Shown piece by piece: positions 48,809-57,780 of a stretch of 64,000 nt of DNA. How positions within the stretch are numbered: the first letter of the stretch is position 1; each line of letters opens with the position of its first letter. The position numbers and the translations under genes were made by a program. The stretch is from Rhizobium terrae. Its GTDB lineage: Bacteria; Pseudomonadota; Alphaproteobacteria; Rhizobiales; Rhizobiaceae. The stretch covers positions 62,001 through 126,000 of the forward strand of contig NZ_QJKM01000013.1 in the NCBI RefSeq assembly GCF_003425685.1, read 5' to 3'. The notes beneath the pieces were generated by a model. It was not told where the DNA came from, searched no databases, and saw nothing but the letters and a program-made list of their open reading frames with translations.

Positions 48809-49036
48809 ATGCAAAACATACGCGCATTCTTCGTCATCGTTTCGGCAATTGCCGTGCTCGCCATGGCAGCGCTCCTGACAGCCTCTCTGACCGTCGCCTT
48901 TGCCGGCATCCTCGCCATTCTTTCGATCGGTCGTGCGCTTTCGGCGCGCCTCAAGCCGGTTCCGGTGCGGGCGAAGACGGGCAAGCGCGAAATGCGCGTG
49001 TGGAACGACGGTCGCGGCACGATCATCGACCTCTAA
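48809..49036 (+). CDS. small membrane protein
   Basis: 75 residues with one or two hydrophobic helices (FFVIVSAIAVLAMAALLTAS, LTVAFAGILAILSIGRAL) and a basic C-terminal tail (RAKTGKREMRVWNDGRGTII). I do not recognise a family, though similar small proteins are common next to leuD in rhizobia. The upstream AGAAAGGTATAGACC is an acceptable ribosome site. It is divergent from the CitE-like gene. Confidence 0.6.
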   Translation: MQNIRAFFVIVSAIAVLAMAALLTASLTVAFAGILAILSIGRALSARLKPVPVRAKTGKREMRVWNDGRGTIIDL

Positions 49037-49177
49037 CCGGGAAAACCCGTCGGGCAGGCCTCAAAGCGGCGGTTTCCGGCACTTGGGCGTACCGGTTCAC
49101 GGTAAACAGCCCTTCAAATCCTCGCTGATTTGCTTTATGGCAGCTTCCGCGTATTCAGTCCCACGTGGAGGCAGATC

Positions 49178-49783
49178 ATGGAAAAGTTCACCAAGCTCAC
49201 CGGCGTCGCCGCGCCGCTTCCGGTCATCAATATCGACACGGACATGATCATTCCGAAGGACTACCTCAAGACCATCAAACGCACCGGTCTCGGCAAGGGT
49301 CTTTTCTCGGAAGCCCGCTACAGGGACGACGGTTCGGAAAATCCCGATTTCGTGCTGAACAAGCCGGCCTATCGCAACGCCAAGATCCTGGTTGCGGGCG
49401 ACAATTTCGGCTGCGGCTCTTCCCGCGAGCATGCTCCCTGGGCGCTGCTCGATTTCGGCATCCGCTGCGTGATCTCTACCAGCTTCGCCGATATCTTCTA
49501 CAACAACTGTTTCAAGAACGGCATCCTGCCGATTGTGGTTGGCCCGGAAGACCTCGAAAAGCTGATGGACGATGCCGAGCGCGGCTCGAACGCCATCCTT
49601 TCGATCGATCTGGAAGCCCAGGAAATCACCGGTCCGGATGGCGGTTCGATCCATTTCGACATCGATCCCGGCCGCCGTCACATCCTGCTCGAAGGCCTCG
49701 ACGACATCGCTTCGACGCTGAAGAGCGACGCTGCTATTTCGAGCTTCGAGAACAAGAATCGCGCCGACCGCCCCTGGCTCTGA
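49178..49783 (+). CDS. leuD: 3-isopropylmalate dehydratase small subunit
   Basis: 201 residues, the aconitase-swivel subunit: [60 protein letters not shown] (diagnostic swivel motif) and [18 protein letters not shown]. With LeuC (not in this window) it isomerises 2- to 3-isopropylmalate in leucine synthesis. GTGGAGGCAGATC upstream supports 49178. A RidA gene follows 15 bp later. Confidence 0.97.
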   Translation: MEKFTKLTGVAAPLPVINIDTDMIIPKDYLKTIKRTGLGKGLFSEARYRDDGSENPDFVLNKPAYRNAKILVAGDNFGCGSSREHAPWALLDFGIRCVISTSFADIFYNNCFKNGILPIVVGPEDLEKLMDDAERGSNAILSIDLEAQEITGPDGGSIHFDIDPGRRHILLEGLDDIASTLKSDAAISSFENKNRADRPWL

Positions 49784-49798
49784 AACGAAGAGGGCCTG

Positions 49799-50188
49799 AT
49801 GGTCACGCGTATTTCTTCCGGATCGCCCTTCGAAGCGCGGATCGGTTATTCGCGCGCCGTGGTGGATCGCGATATGGTCTATGTTTCCGGCACCACCGGC
49901 TACGACTATGCGAAGATGGAAATGCCGGGTGACGTCGCTGCCCAGACGCGCAATGCCCTCGGTACGATCGAAAAGGCGCTGAAGGAGGCCGGCAGCGGCC
50001 TACAGGACGTCCTTCGCGTGCGTTATTACCTCGTCGATATGGCCGATTACGATGCGGTGGTCGAGGTTCTCGGCGAGACCTTCTCCGAGATCCGGCCGGC
50101 CGCGACCATGGTTGTCTGCGGGCTCACCACCCCGGAAATGAAGATCGAGATCGAAGTGACGGCCCGCATCGGCGCCGGCAGCTCTTAA
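49799..50188 (+). CDS. RidA family protein
   Basis: 129 residues of the YjgF/YER057c/UK114 family: IGYSRAVVDRDMVYVSGTTG, AQTRNALGTIEKALKEAGSG, VLRVRYYLVDMADYDAV and the late RPAATMVVCGLTTPEMKIEI. The arginine and the PAxT motif of active imine deaminases are recognisable. It may remove reactive enamines arising from amino-acid metabolism, in keeping with its place between leuD and leuB. Confidence 0.9.
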   Translation: MVTRISSGSPFEARIGYSRAVVDRDMVYVSGTTGYDYAKMEMPGDVAAQTRNALGTIEKALKEAGSGLQDVLRVRYYLVDMADYDAVVEVLGETFSEIRPAATMVVCGLTTPEMKIEIEVTARIGAGSS

Positions 50189-50265
50189 AACCTTTCCAGC
50201 CTCGTCCTCTGGCAGGCTCGGACGAGGTTCATCAGGCACGGTAACACCGTGCGGGGGACGGTGGG

Positions 50266-50293
50266 CCTGCAAAAACCGCCCTGCAAAAACCGC
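50266..50293 (+). repeat. 14-bp tandem direct repeat in the leuB leader
   Basis: CCTGCAAAAACCGC occurs twice head to tail, ending 15 bp before the leuB ATG. An inverted repeat CACGGT-AAC-ACCGTG lies at 50237-50251. Function unknown; it may be a leader structure or a recent slip duplication. Confidence 0.6.
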
Positions 50294-50308
50294 AAGGACA
50301 CCGACAAT

Positions 50309-51418
50309 ATGGCAAAGAACCTCTTCCTCCTCCCCGGTGACGGCATCGGCCCCGAAGCCATGGGCGAAGTCCGCAAGATCATCGCCTATATGAACGACGC
50401 CATGAAGGCCGATTTCGTGCTCGACGAAGGCCTGGTCGGCGGCTGCGCCTATGATGCGCATGGTGCTGCCATTTCTGAAGAGGACATGGCCAAGGCCATG
50501 AAGGCGGATGCGGTTCTGTTCGGTGCCGTCGGCGGTCCGAAATGGGATCATGTCCCTTACGAAGTACGTCCGGAAGCCGGCCTGCTGCGCCTGCGCAAGG
50601 ACATGGAGCTCTTCGCGAACCTGCGCCCCGCCATCTGCTATCCGGCGCTCGCGTCCGCCTCCTCGCTGAAGCCGGAACTGGTCGAAGGTCTCGACATCCT
50701 GATCGTCCGCGAATTGACCGGCGGCGTTTATTTCGGCGAACCGAAGGAGATCATCGACCTCGGCAACGGCCAGAAGCGCGGCATCGACACCCAGGTTTAC
50801 GATACCTACGAGATCGAGCGCATCGCCGGCGTCGCCTTCGAGCTTGCCCGCACCCGCAAAAATGCCGTCTGCTCGATGGAAAAACGCAACGTCATGAAAT
50901 CCGGCGTGCTCTGGAACCAGGTGGTCACCGAGACGCACAAGGCGAAATATTCCGACGTCAAGCTCGAACACATGCTGGCCGACGCCGGCGGCATGCAGTT
51001 GGTTCGTGCGCCCAAGCAGTTCGACGTCATCGTCACGGACAACCTGTTCGGCGACATGCTCTCCGACGTCGCCGCCATGCTGACCGGTTCGCTCGGCATG
51101 CTGCCGTCGGCCTCGCTCGGCGCCCCGGATGCCAAGACCGGCAAGCGCAAGGCGCTCTACGAGCCGGTTCATGGCTCGGCGCCGGATATTTCCGGCAAGG
51201 GCATAGCCAACCCGATCGCCATGATCGCCTCTTTCGCCATGTGCCTGCGTTATTCTTTCAACATGGTGAAGGAAGCCGACAACTTGGAAAAGGCGATCGC
51301 CAACGTGCTCGACCAGGGCATCCGCACCGGCGACATCATGGCTCAGGGCGCACGCCAGGTCGGCACCGCCGAGATGGGCGATGCCATCCTCAAGGAATTC
51401 GCAAGCCTCTCGGCCTGA
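50309..51418 (+). CDS. leuB: 3-isopropylmalate dehydrogenase
   Basis: 369 residues: [52 protein letters not shown], the substrate-binding [33 protein letters not shown] with metal-binding aspartates, and [19 protein letters not shown]. Oxidises and decarboxylates 3-isopropylmalate with NAD in leucine synthesis. ATG at 50309 with AAGGA upstream. Located 120 bp after ridA, so it may have its own promoter. Confidence 0.97.
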   Translation: MAKNLFLLPGDGIGPEAMGEVRKIIAYMNDAMKADFVLDEGLVGGCAYDAHGAAISEEDMAKAMKADAVLFGAVGGPKWDHVPYEVRPEAGLLRLRKDMELFANLRPAICYPALASASSLKPELVEGLDILIVRELTGGVYFGEPKEIIDLGNGQKRGIDTQVYDTYEIERIAGVAFELARTRKNAVCSMEKRNVMKSGVLWNQVVTETHKAKYSDVKLEHMLADAGGMQLVRAPKQFDVIVTDNLFGDMLSDVAAMLTGSLGMLPSASLGAPDAKTGKRKALYEPVHGSAPDISGKGIANPIAMIASFAMCLRYSFNMVKEADNLEKAIANVLDQGIRTGDIMAQGARQVGTAEMGDAILKEFASLSA

Positions 51419-51557
51419 TCTTCCCATGATTTCCGATCCGGGCCTTCTACCGCAGGTGGAGGGCCCTCGCCATTTGGTCTTCCGCATTCCACTACCCATA
51501 TCGGCAATTCTGTGGGAGAAGCACCCCGGATCCATTCCGCGCCACGGATAGAGGCCG

Positions 51558-52373
51558 ATGAAACGCACGATCGAAAAGCTGAAACTTCGCCGCAGCCGCT
51601 ATCATGCAGCGCCCCCCGCACCCCGCTGGTGGCCTTGCGCGTTTGTCACGATCAACCTGGTCCTGATCGCCTTCTTTCTTCTCGATGCCCCGGTCGGTTC
51701 CTACGCCGCTCACACGCCCAATCTCCTCAAGCCTTTCGGCGAAACGATCACCGACCTCGGCAAATCCGGCTGGATCCTGTTCGCCAGCGCTATACTGTTC
51801 TTCGAGGCTCTGGCCGTCATCCGTCTGGCGCCGACGCTGAAGGCGCGCTTCCAGGCCATGCTGGTCAGTCACATGGCTTTCTACGTTTTCGTGTCCGTCG
51901 CCGGATCGGGCCTCGCCGCCAACCTCATCAAGCGGGCGATCGGCCGCGCCCGCCCCGGCCTTTACGAGCAATGGACTTCGCACGGCTTCAATCCGTTTTC
52001 GGGCGCCCGGTTCGAGAGTTTTCCATCCGGCCACGCCACGACGGTCGGCGCGCTGATGATGGTGATGGCCCTGCTCGCACCGCCCTATCGCCTGCTTTTC
52101 CTCATTATGAGCCTTTGGCTCGGTTTCTCGCGAGTCATCGTCGGCGCCCACTATCCGAGCGACGTCATCGCCGGACTTGCCTTCGGCGCCTGGTTTTCGG
52201 TCGTCACGGCGATCGTCTTTTCCCGCTACGGACTGCTCTTCCGGCAGGAACCGGACGGCTGGCCGGTCCTGCGCCATCCAATTCCGCTCGTCGGCCACCC
52301 CGATTGGGTGAATCGGCCCTTTCCGCCGCGCGGCATGCCATCGACGCGGGAGAAGAATAAAACGGTCGAGTGA
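51558..52373 (+). CDS. phosphatase PAP2 family protein
   Basis: 271 residues and about six membrane spans. All three acid-phosphatase motifs are present: KRAIGRARP (KxxxxxxRP), FPSGHATT (PSGH) and SRVIVGAHYPSDVIAG (SRxxxxxHxxxD). It likely dephosphorylates a lipid phosphate such as undecaprenyl pyrophosphate or phosphatidate at the periplasmic face. A terminator follows. A broken second copy of the middle of this gene lies 600 bp downstream. Confidence 0.9.
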   Translation: MKRTIEKLKLRRSRYHAAPPAPRWWPCAFVTINLVLIAFFLLDAPVGSYAAHTPNLLKPFGETITDLGKSGWILFASAILFFEALAVIRLAPTLKARFQAMLVSHMAFYVFVSVAGSGLAANLIKRAIGRARPGLYEQWTSHGFNPFSGARFESFPSGHATTVGALMMVMALLAPPYRLLFLIMSLWLGFSRVIVGAHYPSDVIAGLAFGAWFSVVTAIVFSRYGLLFRQEPDGWPVLRHPIPLVGHPDWVNRPFPPRGMPSTREKNKTVE

Positions 52374-52387
52374 TCGGATATAAGAAT

Positions 52388-52418
52388 GCCCGGCGCAGTG
52401 CCCTGCGCCGGGCTTTTT
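52388..52418 (+). terminator. rho-independent terminator after the PAP2 gene
   Basis: GCCCGGCGCAG and CTGCGCCGGGC form a perfect 11-bp stem with loop TGCC, followed by TTTTT. Confidence 0.92.
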
Positions 52419-52470
52419 CAATTCTTGGCGGGGACGAAACCTCTACCTGGCCTGCCTTATCCGCGTGTCC

Positions 52471-52600
52471 CTATTCGGCCTGGATGTCGCGATCCTTGGT
52501 TTCCGGAAGGAACAGAACACCGATCACCAGGGTGATCACTTCAAAGACGATCGGATACCAGAGGCCGTAGTAGATATTGCCGGCGGCTGCGCTCATTGCC
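52471..52600 (-). pseudogene. remnant of an MFS transporter, C-terminal end
   Basis: The minus-strand segment AGNIYYGLWYPIVFEVITLV continued by IGVLFLPETKDRDIQAE resembles the last helix and tail of the intact MFS transporter to its right (TGDIFAGLWYPVLFALMTVA then IGLLFVRERRDVDLAH). Nothing recognisable as MFS precedes it, so this is a truncated copy of a paralogue, diverged beyond a recent duplication. Confidence 0.7.
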
Positions 52601-52692
52601 ATTGCGGGCTTGGGGCTTGCCGTGAACCTGTTGAAGCGCATTATCAGCCCCGCGCGCGCCCTGGCCTCTACGAGCGATGGACTTCGCCACAA
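52577..52692 (+). pseudogene. remnant of a PAP2 phosphatase gene, middle part
   Basis: IAGLGLAVNLLKRIISPARA, then in another frame RARPGLYERWTS, matches VAGSGLAANLIKRAIGRARP and GLYEQWTSHG of the intact PAP2 gene, with a frameshift near 52650. Both ends are missing. It abuts the MFS remnant, and its own terminator at 52708-52737 is still present. Confidence 0.7.
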
Positions 52693-52707
52693 GAACCTTC
52701 AAAATAA

Positions 52708-52737
52708 GAGCCCGGCACATCGGCCGGGCTCCTTTTT
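52708..52737 (+). terminator. terminator left from the broken PAP2 copy
   Basis: GAGCCCGG and CCGGGCTC form an 8-bp stem followed by CTTTTT. The preceding AATAAGA resembles the ATAAGA before the intact PAP2 terminator, supporting common descent. Confidence 0.75.
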
Positions 52738-52753
52738 ATCCACTGATCTTGCC

Positions 52754-54451
52754 TCAGTGAGCGAGATCGACGTCCCGTCTCTCGCGGACGAACAACAGGC
52801 CGATGGCGACCGTCATAAGCGCGAACAGGACGGGGTACCAAAGCCCTGCGAAAATATCGCCGGTGGAGGCGACGATCGCGAAGGAAGTGGCCGGCAGGAG
52901 GCCGCCGAACCAGCCGTTACCGATGTGGTAAGGCAGGGACATGGCCGTATAGCGGATGCGGGTCGGGAAGAACTCGACCAGTGCTGCAGCGATCGGGCCG
53001 TAGACGATGGTGACGTAGATCACCATGATCGTCAGGATCGCAATGATCGTCAACGACTGACCGTTGGCCAAGGCGGAGAAGAAGCCGTTGACCTTGACCT
53101 TGGCCGGGTCGTTTGCCGCCGGATAGCCAGCCGCAATCATAGCCGGGCCGAGCGCCGCATTGAAAGCCGCAGCGTCGGTGAAGGTTATCGGCGCTCCGCC
53201 ATTGATGACGAGTTGTGTCGGAGAGCCGGCAGGTGCGTCCACCTGCGTGTAGCGGAAAGCCTGATTTGACATGGTGCGGCGCATCACGTCGCAAGGCGAC
53301 GTGAAGGTGCGGATGCCGACCGGGTCGAACAGGGAACCGCAGGTGGCGGGATCGGCCCTGACCTCGGCCTTAACGGTTTCGATCGCCCGGGCATAGGTCG
53401 GGTTGGCCGCCGATGTCAGGGCGCCGAACAGCGGGAAGTAAGTTGCTGCCGCGATAAGGCAGCCCGCCAGGATCACCGGCTTTCTTCCGATCCGGTCAGA
53501 AAGAGAGCCGAACACCAGGAAGAAGGGTGTTGCGATGATCAACGCCCAAGCGATCAGCACGTTGGCCGTCAGCAGATCGATCTTCAGAACGGTCTGCAGG
53601 AAGAACAGCGCATAGAACTGCCCCGTATACCAGACCACCGCCTGGCCGATCACGAGACCGCACAACGCGATCAGCACGATCTTGCCGTTCGCCCAGTTGC
53701 CGAAAGCTTCCGACAGCGGCGCCTTGGACTGGGTACCCTCTTCCTTCATCTTCTTGAAGAGTGGTGATTCATTCATCTGCAGGCGAATGTAGATCGAGAT
53801 GATGAGCAGGATGATCGACAGCAGGAAGGGAATACGCCATCCACCCTTGAGGCCGAAGAAGATATTCTGCGTAGTCTGGAACGCTTCCTCACCGAGATTG
53901 ATGCGCAAGGTCACGATGACGAAAAGCGACAGCAGCAGGCCCATCGTGGCCGTGGTCTGAATCCAGGCCGTGTAGAAACCTCGCCTGTTGCGGGGCGAAT
54001 GTTCGGCGACATAAACCACCGCGCCGCCATATTCACCGCCGAGCGCCAGACCCTGAGCCATGCGTAGCGCGACGAGAATGATGGGTGCGGCGACGCCGAT
54101 CTGATCATAGCTCGGCAGAAGGCCGACCGCGAAGGTCGACAGGCCCATGATCAAGATGGTGAGAAGGAAGGTGTATTTGCGGCCGACGAGATCGCCGAGG
54201 CGGCCGAAAACCAGCGCGCCGAAGGGGCGGACAAGGAAGCCGGCGGCAAAGGTCAACAGCGCGAAGATCGCCTGCGTTGCCGGCGGGAACTGAGAAAAGA
54301 ACTGCTTGCCGATGATCGCAGCCAGCGTTCCGTAAAGATAGAAATCGTACCATTCGAAGACGGTGCCGAGCGAGGAGGCGATAATCACCTTCCGCTCCTC
54401 GGCCGTCATCGGCTTGGTTCTGGAGTCAGTCGCCGTTGCGACATTTGCCAT
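52754..54451 (-). CDS. MFS transporter, metabolite:H+ symporter (MHS) family
   Basis: 565 residues and about twelve membrane helices. The MHS start is clear (IASSLGTVFEWYDFYLYGTL), with RPFGALVFGRLGDLVGRKYT as the loop 2-3 motif and ALRMAQGLALGGEYGGAVVY in helix 4-5. It is longer than usual because of an insertion of about 115 residues between late helices (about 345-455), polar and with two cysteines, probably a periplasmic or loop domain. Substrates of this family include dicarboxylates, proline/betaine and shikimate; the one here is unknown. GGGAGGACGACA precedes the start. Confidence 0.9.
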   Translation of the reverse strand: MANVATATDSRTKPMTAEERKVIIASSLGTVFEWYDFYLYGTLAAIIGKQFFSQFPPATQAIFALLTFAAGFLVRPFGALVFGRLGDLVGRKYTFLLTILIMGLSTFAVGLLPSYDQIGVAAPIILVALRMAQGLALGGEYGGAVVYVAEHSPRNRRGFYTAWIQTTATMGLLLSLFVIVTLRINLGEEAFQTTQNIFFGLKGGWRIPFLLSIILLIISIYIRLQMNESPLFKKMKEEGTQSKAPLSEAFGNWANGKIVLIALCGLVIGQAVVWYTGQFYALFFLQTVLKIDLLTANVLIAWALIIATPFFLVFGSLSDRIGRKPVILAGCLIAAATYFPLFGALTSAANPTYARAIETVKAEVRADPATCGSLFDPVGIRTFTSPCDVMRRTMSNQAFRYTQVDAPAGSPTQLVINGGAPITFTDAAAFNAALGPAMIAAGYPAANDPAKVKVNGFFSALANGQSLTIIAILTIMVIYVTIVYGPIAAALVEFFPTRIRYTAMSLPYHIGNGWFGGLLPATSFAIVASTGDIFAGLWYPVLFALMTVAIGLLFVRERRDVDLAH

Positions 54452-54956
54452 TGTCGTCCTCCCAACAAGATGAAACTCACGCGCCAGCCTCCATACCCGT
54501 CCCTCCTGGATGCGGAAGATGGCGACGCATTGTCGCAGATTGGCAGAATTCGCGCGACAAGCAGAGAGATGCTTTGGGATTATGACTTTCGTCTAATATC
54601 ACGCAGGCCGTGCAGGCAGACCGCTGCAACGCGGCATGATGGTGGTGCGCTGCAATACGCCGCGGGCTTCACTTGACTCGTCCGAAAAATCTTCTAAACA
54701 GCTTGCGAACGGGAAAACACCCATGCGTGCCTGCGAAGTCGAAATCGCTGCCTCCGCACTGCCGGCCATCGAGGCCGGGCAACGGGCATGTTTTGCCGCT
54801 TTCTCCAACACCAAGGCCAAAACGACGACGAAAACCGTCTGACGTCTCTGGCCCGCCGCTCTCTCCCCGGTTAGGCCGGGGACAAGGAATACCGCGACCG
54901 GCAAGGCGCGGCTTTCCCCTCACCACACCGAGGAGAGACAGAAAGAGAGCAAGAAA
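54452..54956. other. 505-bp intergenic region upstream of asd
   Basis: Divergent region between the MFS transporter and asd. It contains CTTGACT near 54672 as a possible -35 element, a 39-codon open frame at 54723-54842 starting MRACEVEIAASALPAIEA, which may be a leader peptide or chance, and a hairpin CCCCGG-TTAGG-CCGGGG near 54866. I see no known riboswitch pattern. Confidence 0.35.
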
Positions 54957-55991
54957 ATGGGTTTCAAGATCGCAGTCGCCGGTGCAACCGGCAATGTCGG
55001 CAGGGAAATGCTGACCATCCTTTCGGAGCGCGGTTTTCCGGTCGACGAGGTGGTGGCACTGGCTTCCGCTCGTTCTCAGGGCACTGAAGTCTCCTTCGGC
55101 GACAAGACGCTGAAGGTTTCCAACCTCGAAAACTATGATTTTTCCGACACGGACATCTGCCTGATGTCGGCCGGAGGCGAGGTCTCCAAGAAGTGGTCCC
55201 CTAAGATCGGCGCGCAGGGCTGCGTCGTCATCGACAACTCTTCCGCCTGGCGTTACGACCAGGACGTCCCGCTGATCGTTCCGGAAGTGAACCCGGATGC
55301 GGTCTCCGGCTTCACCAAGCGGAATATCATCGCCAATCCGAATTGCTCGACCGCCCAGCTCGTCGTCGCCCTGAAGCCGCTGCATGACGTCGCGAGAATC
55401 AAGCGCGTGGTCGTCTCCACCTACCAGTCCGTCTCCGGCGCCGGCAAGGAAGGCATGGACGAACTTTTCACCCAGACCCGCGCCGTTTTCGTCGCCGATC
55501 CGGTCGAATCGAAGAAGTTCACCAAGCGCATCGCCTTCAACGTCATCCCACATATCGATAGCTTCATGGAAGACGGCTACACGAAGGAAGAGTGGAAGGT
55601 TCTCGCCGAAACCAAGAAGATGCTCGACCCGAAGATCAAGGTGACCTGCACCGCCGTGCGCGTGCCCGTCTTCATCGGCCATTCGGAATCGGTCAATATC
55701 GAGTTCGAGAACGAGATCACCGCCGACCAGGCCCGCGACATCCTGCGCGAGGCTCCAGGCTGCCTCGTCATCGACAAGCACGAGAACGGCGGCTACATCA
55801 CGCCTTACGAATGCGCCGGCGAGGATGCCACTTACATTTCGCGTATCCGCGAGGATGCGACGGTGGAAAACGGCCTCAACATGTGGGTCGTCTCGGACAA
55901 TCTGCGCAAGGGTGCGGCGCTCAACGCAGTCCAGATCGCCGAACTGCTCGTCAATCGCGGCCTGATCAAGCCGCGCAAGCTGGCTGCGTGA
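54957..55991 (+). CDS. asd: aspartate-semialdehyde dehydrogenase
   Basis: 344 residues: FKIAVAGATGNVGREMLTIL (NADP site), SAGGEVSKKWSPKIGAQG, VVIDNSSAWRYD, catalytic cysteine in IIANPNCSTAQLVVALKPLH, and the QSVSGAGKEGMDEL segment. It reduces aspartyl phosphate to the semialdehyde at the branch to lysine, threonine, methionine and diaminopimelate. ATG at 54957 with GAGAGCAAGAAA upstream; homologues start at this point. Confidence 0.97.
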   Translation: MGFKIAVAGATGNVGREMLTILSERGFPVDEVVALASARSQGTEVSFGDKTLKVSNLENYDFSDTDICLMSAGGEVSKKWSPKIGAQGCVVIDNSSAWRYDQDVPLIVPEVNPDAVSGFTKRNIIANPNCSTAQLVVALKPLHDVARIKRVVVSTYQSVSGAGKEGMDELFTQTRAVFVADPVESKKFTKRIAFNVIPHIDSFMEDGYTKEEWKVLAETKKMLDPKIKVTCTAVRVPVFIGHSESVNIEFENEITADQARDILREAPGCLVIDKHENGGYITPYECAGEDATYISRIREDATVENGLNMWVVSDNLRKGAALNAVQIAELLVNRGLIKPRKLAA

Positions 55992-56193
55992 TAAATAATA
56001 AATTTATTAAGCATGTTCCGATAGAAGCCTCGTCAGAAATGGCGGGGTTTTCTTTCGAATCACCTTCACTCACGAACTATTCATGAACGGGTGAGTTGCG
56101 AATGTTTGCAACCGCCGCCATAAGGCCGAATGAAAGCACATTATCCGGACGCTTCCGACCAAGCGATCCGGCACGCACGACGGGTTTGACCGC

Positions 56194-57006
56194 ATGAAGA
56201 AGATTTTGCTGGCAGGATTGATCGCAACCGGTTTCTTGACGGCCACTCCGGCCCTCGCTGCACTTCAATGCGGCAACGACTCATCCGGCTTCGCCCGTTG
56301 GATCGATGAGTTCAAGCGGGTCGCCCCGGCAAACGGCATCAATCCTTCGGTCGTCGAAAAAGCCTTTGCAAACGTCTCCTACAATCGCGCGACGATCAGC
56401 GCCGACCGGGGCCAGAAGAGCTTCAAGCTCTCCTTCGACGAATTCATGAAGAAGCGCGGCGGGGCAGCCATCATTTCCCGCGGCAAGACGATGAAGTCAG
56501 GCAATGCCCAGCTCTTTGCATCGATCGAACGCCGTTTCGGCGTTCCGGCCGGTCCGATCATCGCGATCTGGGGCATGGAAACCGGTTTCGGCGGCTTCAT
56601 GGGCGACCAGCACACGCTTTCCGCTGTCGCAACCCTCGCTTACGATTGCCGCCGCTCGGCCTATTTCACCGAGCAGCTCTATGCGGCTCTTCAGCTCGTC
56701 GCCCGCGGTGATCTGAGCGTCACCGCCCGCGGCGCTGCCCATGGCGAGATCGGCCAGACCCAGTTCCTGCCGCTGAACGTCATCCGCTACGGCGCCGACG
56801 GCGACGGCGACGGCCATATCGACATGGTCCGCTCGCGCGCCGATGCGCTTGCCTCGACCGCCAACTTCCTGAAGGGGCATGGCTGGCGCGCAGGGGCAGG
56901 CTATCAGCCGGGCGAACCGAATTTCGCCGCCATCCAGGGCTGGAACGCCGCGACCGTCTACCAGCGCGCCATCGCCTATATGGGTGCCCAGATCGACGGC
57001 CAATAA
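56194..57006 (+). CDS. lytic murein transglycosylase (MltB-like)
   Basis: 270 residues. The signal peptide MKKILLAGLIATGFLTATPA, ALA is followed by an SLT_2/MltB-type domain. Catalytic glutamate is in IAIWGMETGFGGFMGDQHTL, and later AAHGEIGQTQFLPLNVIRYG and the calcium-like loop DGDGDGHIDMVRSRADALAS are typical. It cleaves the glycan backbone of peptidoglycan to anhydro-muropeptides. No lipobox cysteine is seen, so it is a soluble periplasmic form. Confidence 0.93.
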   Translation: MKKILLAGLIATGFLTATPALAALQCGNDSSGFARWIDEFKRVAPANGINPSVVEKAFANVSYNRATISADRGQKSFKLSFDEFMKKRGGAAIISRGKTMKSGNAQLFASIERRFGVPAGPIIAIWGMETGFGGFMGDQHTLSAVATLAYDCRRSAYFTEQLYAALQLVARGDLSVTARGAAHGEIGQTQFLPLNVIRYGADGDGDGHIDMVRSRADALASTANFLKGHGWRAGAGYQPGEPNFAAIQGWNAATVYQRAIAYMGAQIDGQ

Positions 57007-57038
57007 CCGGCATCAAACCAACCGGCTTCAAACGAAGA

Positions 57039-57713
57039 TCAGGCCGACGCCTGTTCGGCCTGCACCGGCAGCTCGTCCAGATCCGGACGGACGAAATCGC
57101 CCTTGTGGTTCATCACCCACAATTCGCCGGTCGAAATGTCGAACCAGGCGCCGTGAATGCCGAGTTCGCCTTTCTCCTGGCGTTTGCGGACGAAGGGAAA
57201 CGTCTGGAGATTGGCGATCGAGTTGCGGATCGACACCCGTTCGAGCGCGGTCTGCCGTTCCGCCTGGGTCATGAACTCGTTGCTCTGGATCTGTTCGGCC
57301 GCCGGCCGCACCAGCGACATCCACCGGCCGATGAAATCGCCTGGCGACAGCGGCTGCATCGTCGGATCGAGGGCGGCCTGGATGCCGCCGCAGCGGCCAT
57401 GGCCCATGACGACGATATTGGCGATCTCCAGCACCTGGACGGCATATTCGATCGCCGCCGACGTGCCGTGGAACTGGCTGTCCGGCTCGTAGCGCGGCAC
57501 CATGTTCGCGACGTTGCGCACAACGAAGAGTTCACCGGGGCCGCAATCGAAAATCGTTTCCGGCGCGGCGCGGGAATCGCAGCAGGCTATGAGAAGCGTG
57601 TGGGGTTTCTGCCCCGTATCCGCCAGGACGCGATAGCGCTCGCGTTCATCCGCATAGCGCCCGCTCATGAAGCTGCGGTAGCCCGCCAGAAGTCTGTCAG
57701 GAAAGTCCGTCAT
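57039..57713 (-). CDS. beta-class carbonic anhydrase
   Basis: 224 residues. The zinc ligands are in LLIACCDSRAAPETIF (Cys and the Asp-Arg dyad) and in VVMGHGRCGGIQAAL (His and Cys), with the AAIEYAVQVL helix between. It interconverts CO2 and bicarbonate in the cytosol. It is convergent with the transglycosylase gene. Start MTDFPDRLLAGYRSF at 57713. Confidence 0.95.
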   Translation of the reverse strand: MTDFPDRLLAGYRSFMSGRYADERERYRVLADTGQKPHTLLIACCDSRAAPETIFDCGPGELFVVRNVANMVPRYEPDSQFHGTSAAIEYAVQVLEIANIVVMGHGRCGGIQAALDPTMQPLSPGDFIGRWMSLVRPAAEQIQSNEFMTQAERQTALERVSIRNSIANLQTFPFVRKRQEKGELGIHGAWFDISTGELWVMNHKGDFVRPDLDELPVQAEQASA

Positions 57714-57780
57714 GGAAGAAACGATTATAGTGCCCGTCGCCGAAGATCAACGACCATTGTGCGGTTGCGAGAAAGCGTAC

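Noticed and set aside
49037-49177. Leucine-responsive attenuator before leuD
   Set aside because: No leucine-rich leader peptide and no terminator/antiterminator pair could be seen.
54452-54956. Riboswitch (lysine, SAM or other) before asd
   Set aside because: Only simple hairpins are present; no conserved aptamer core recognised.
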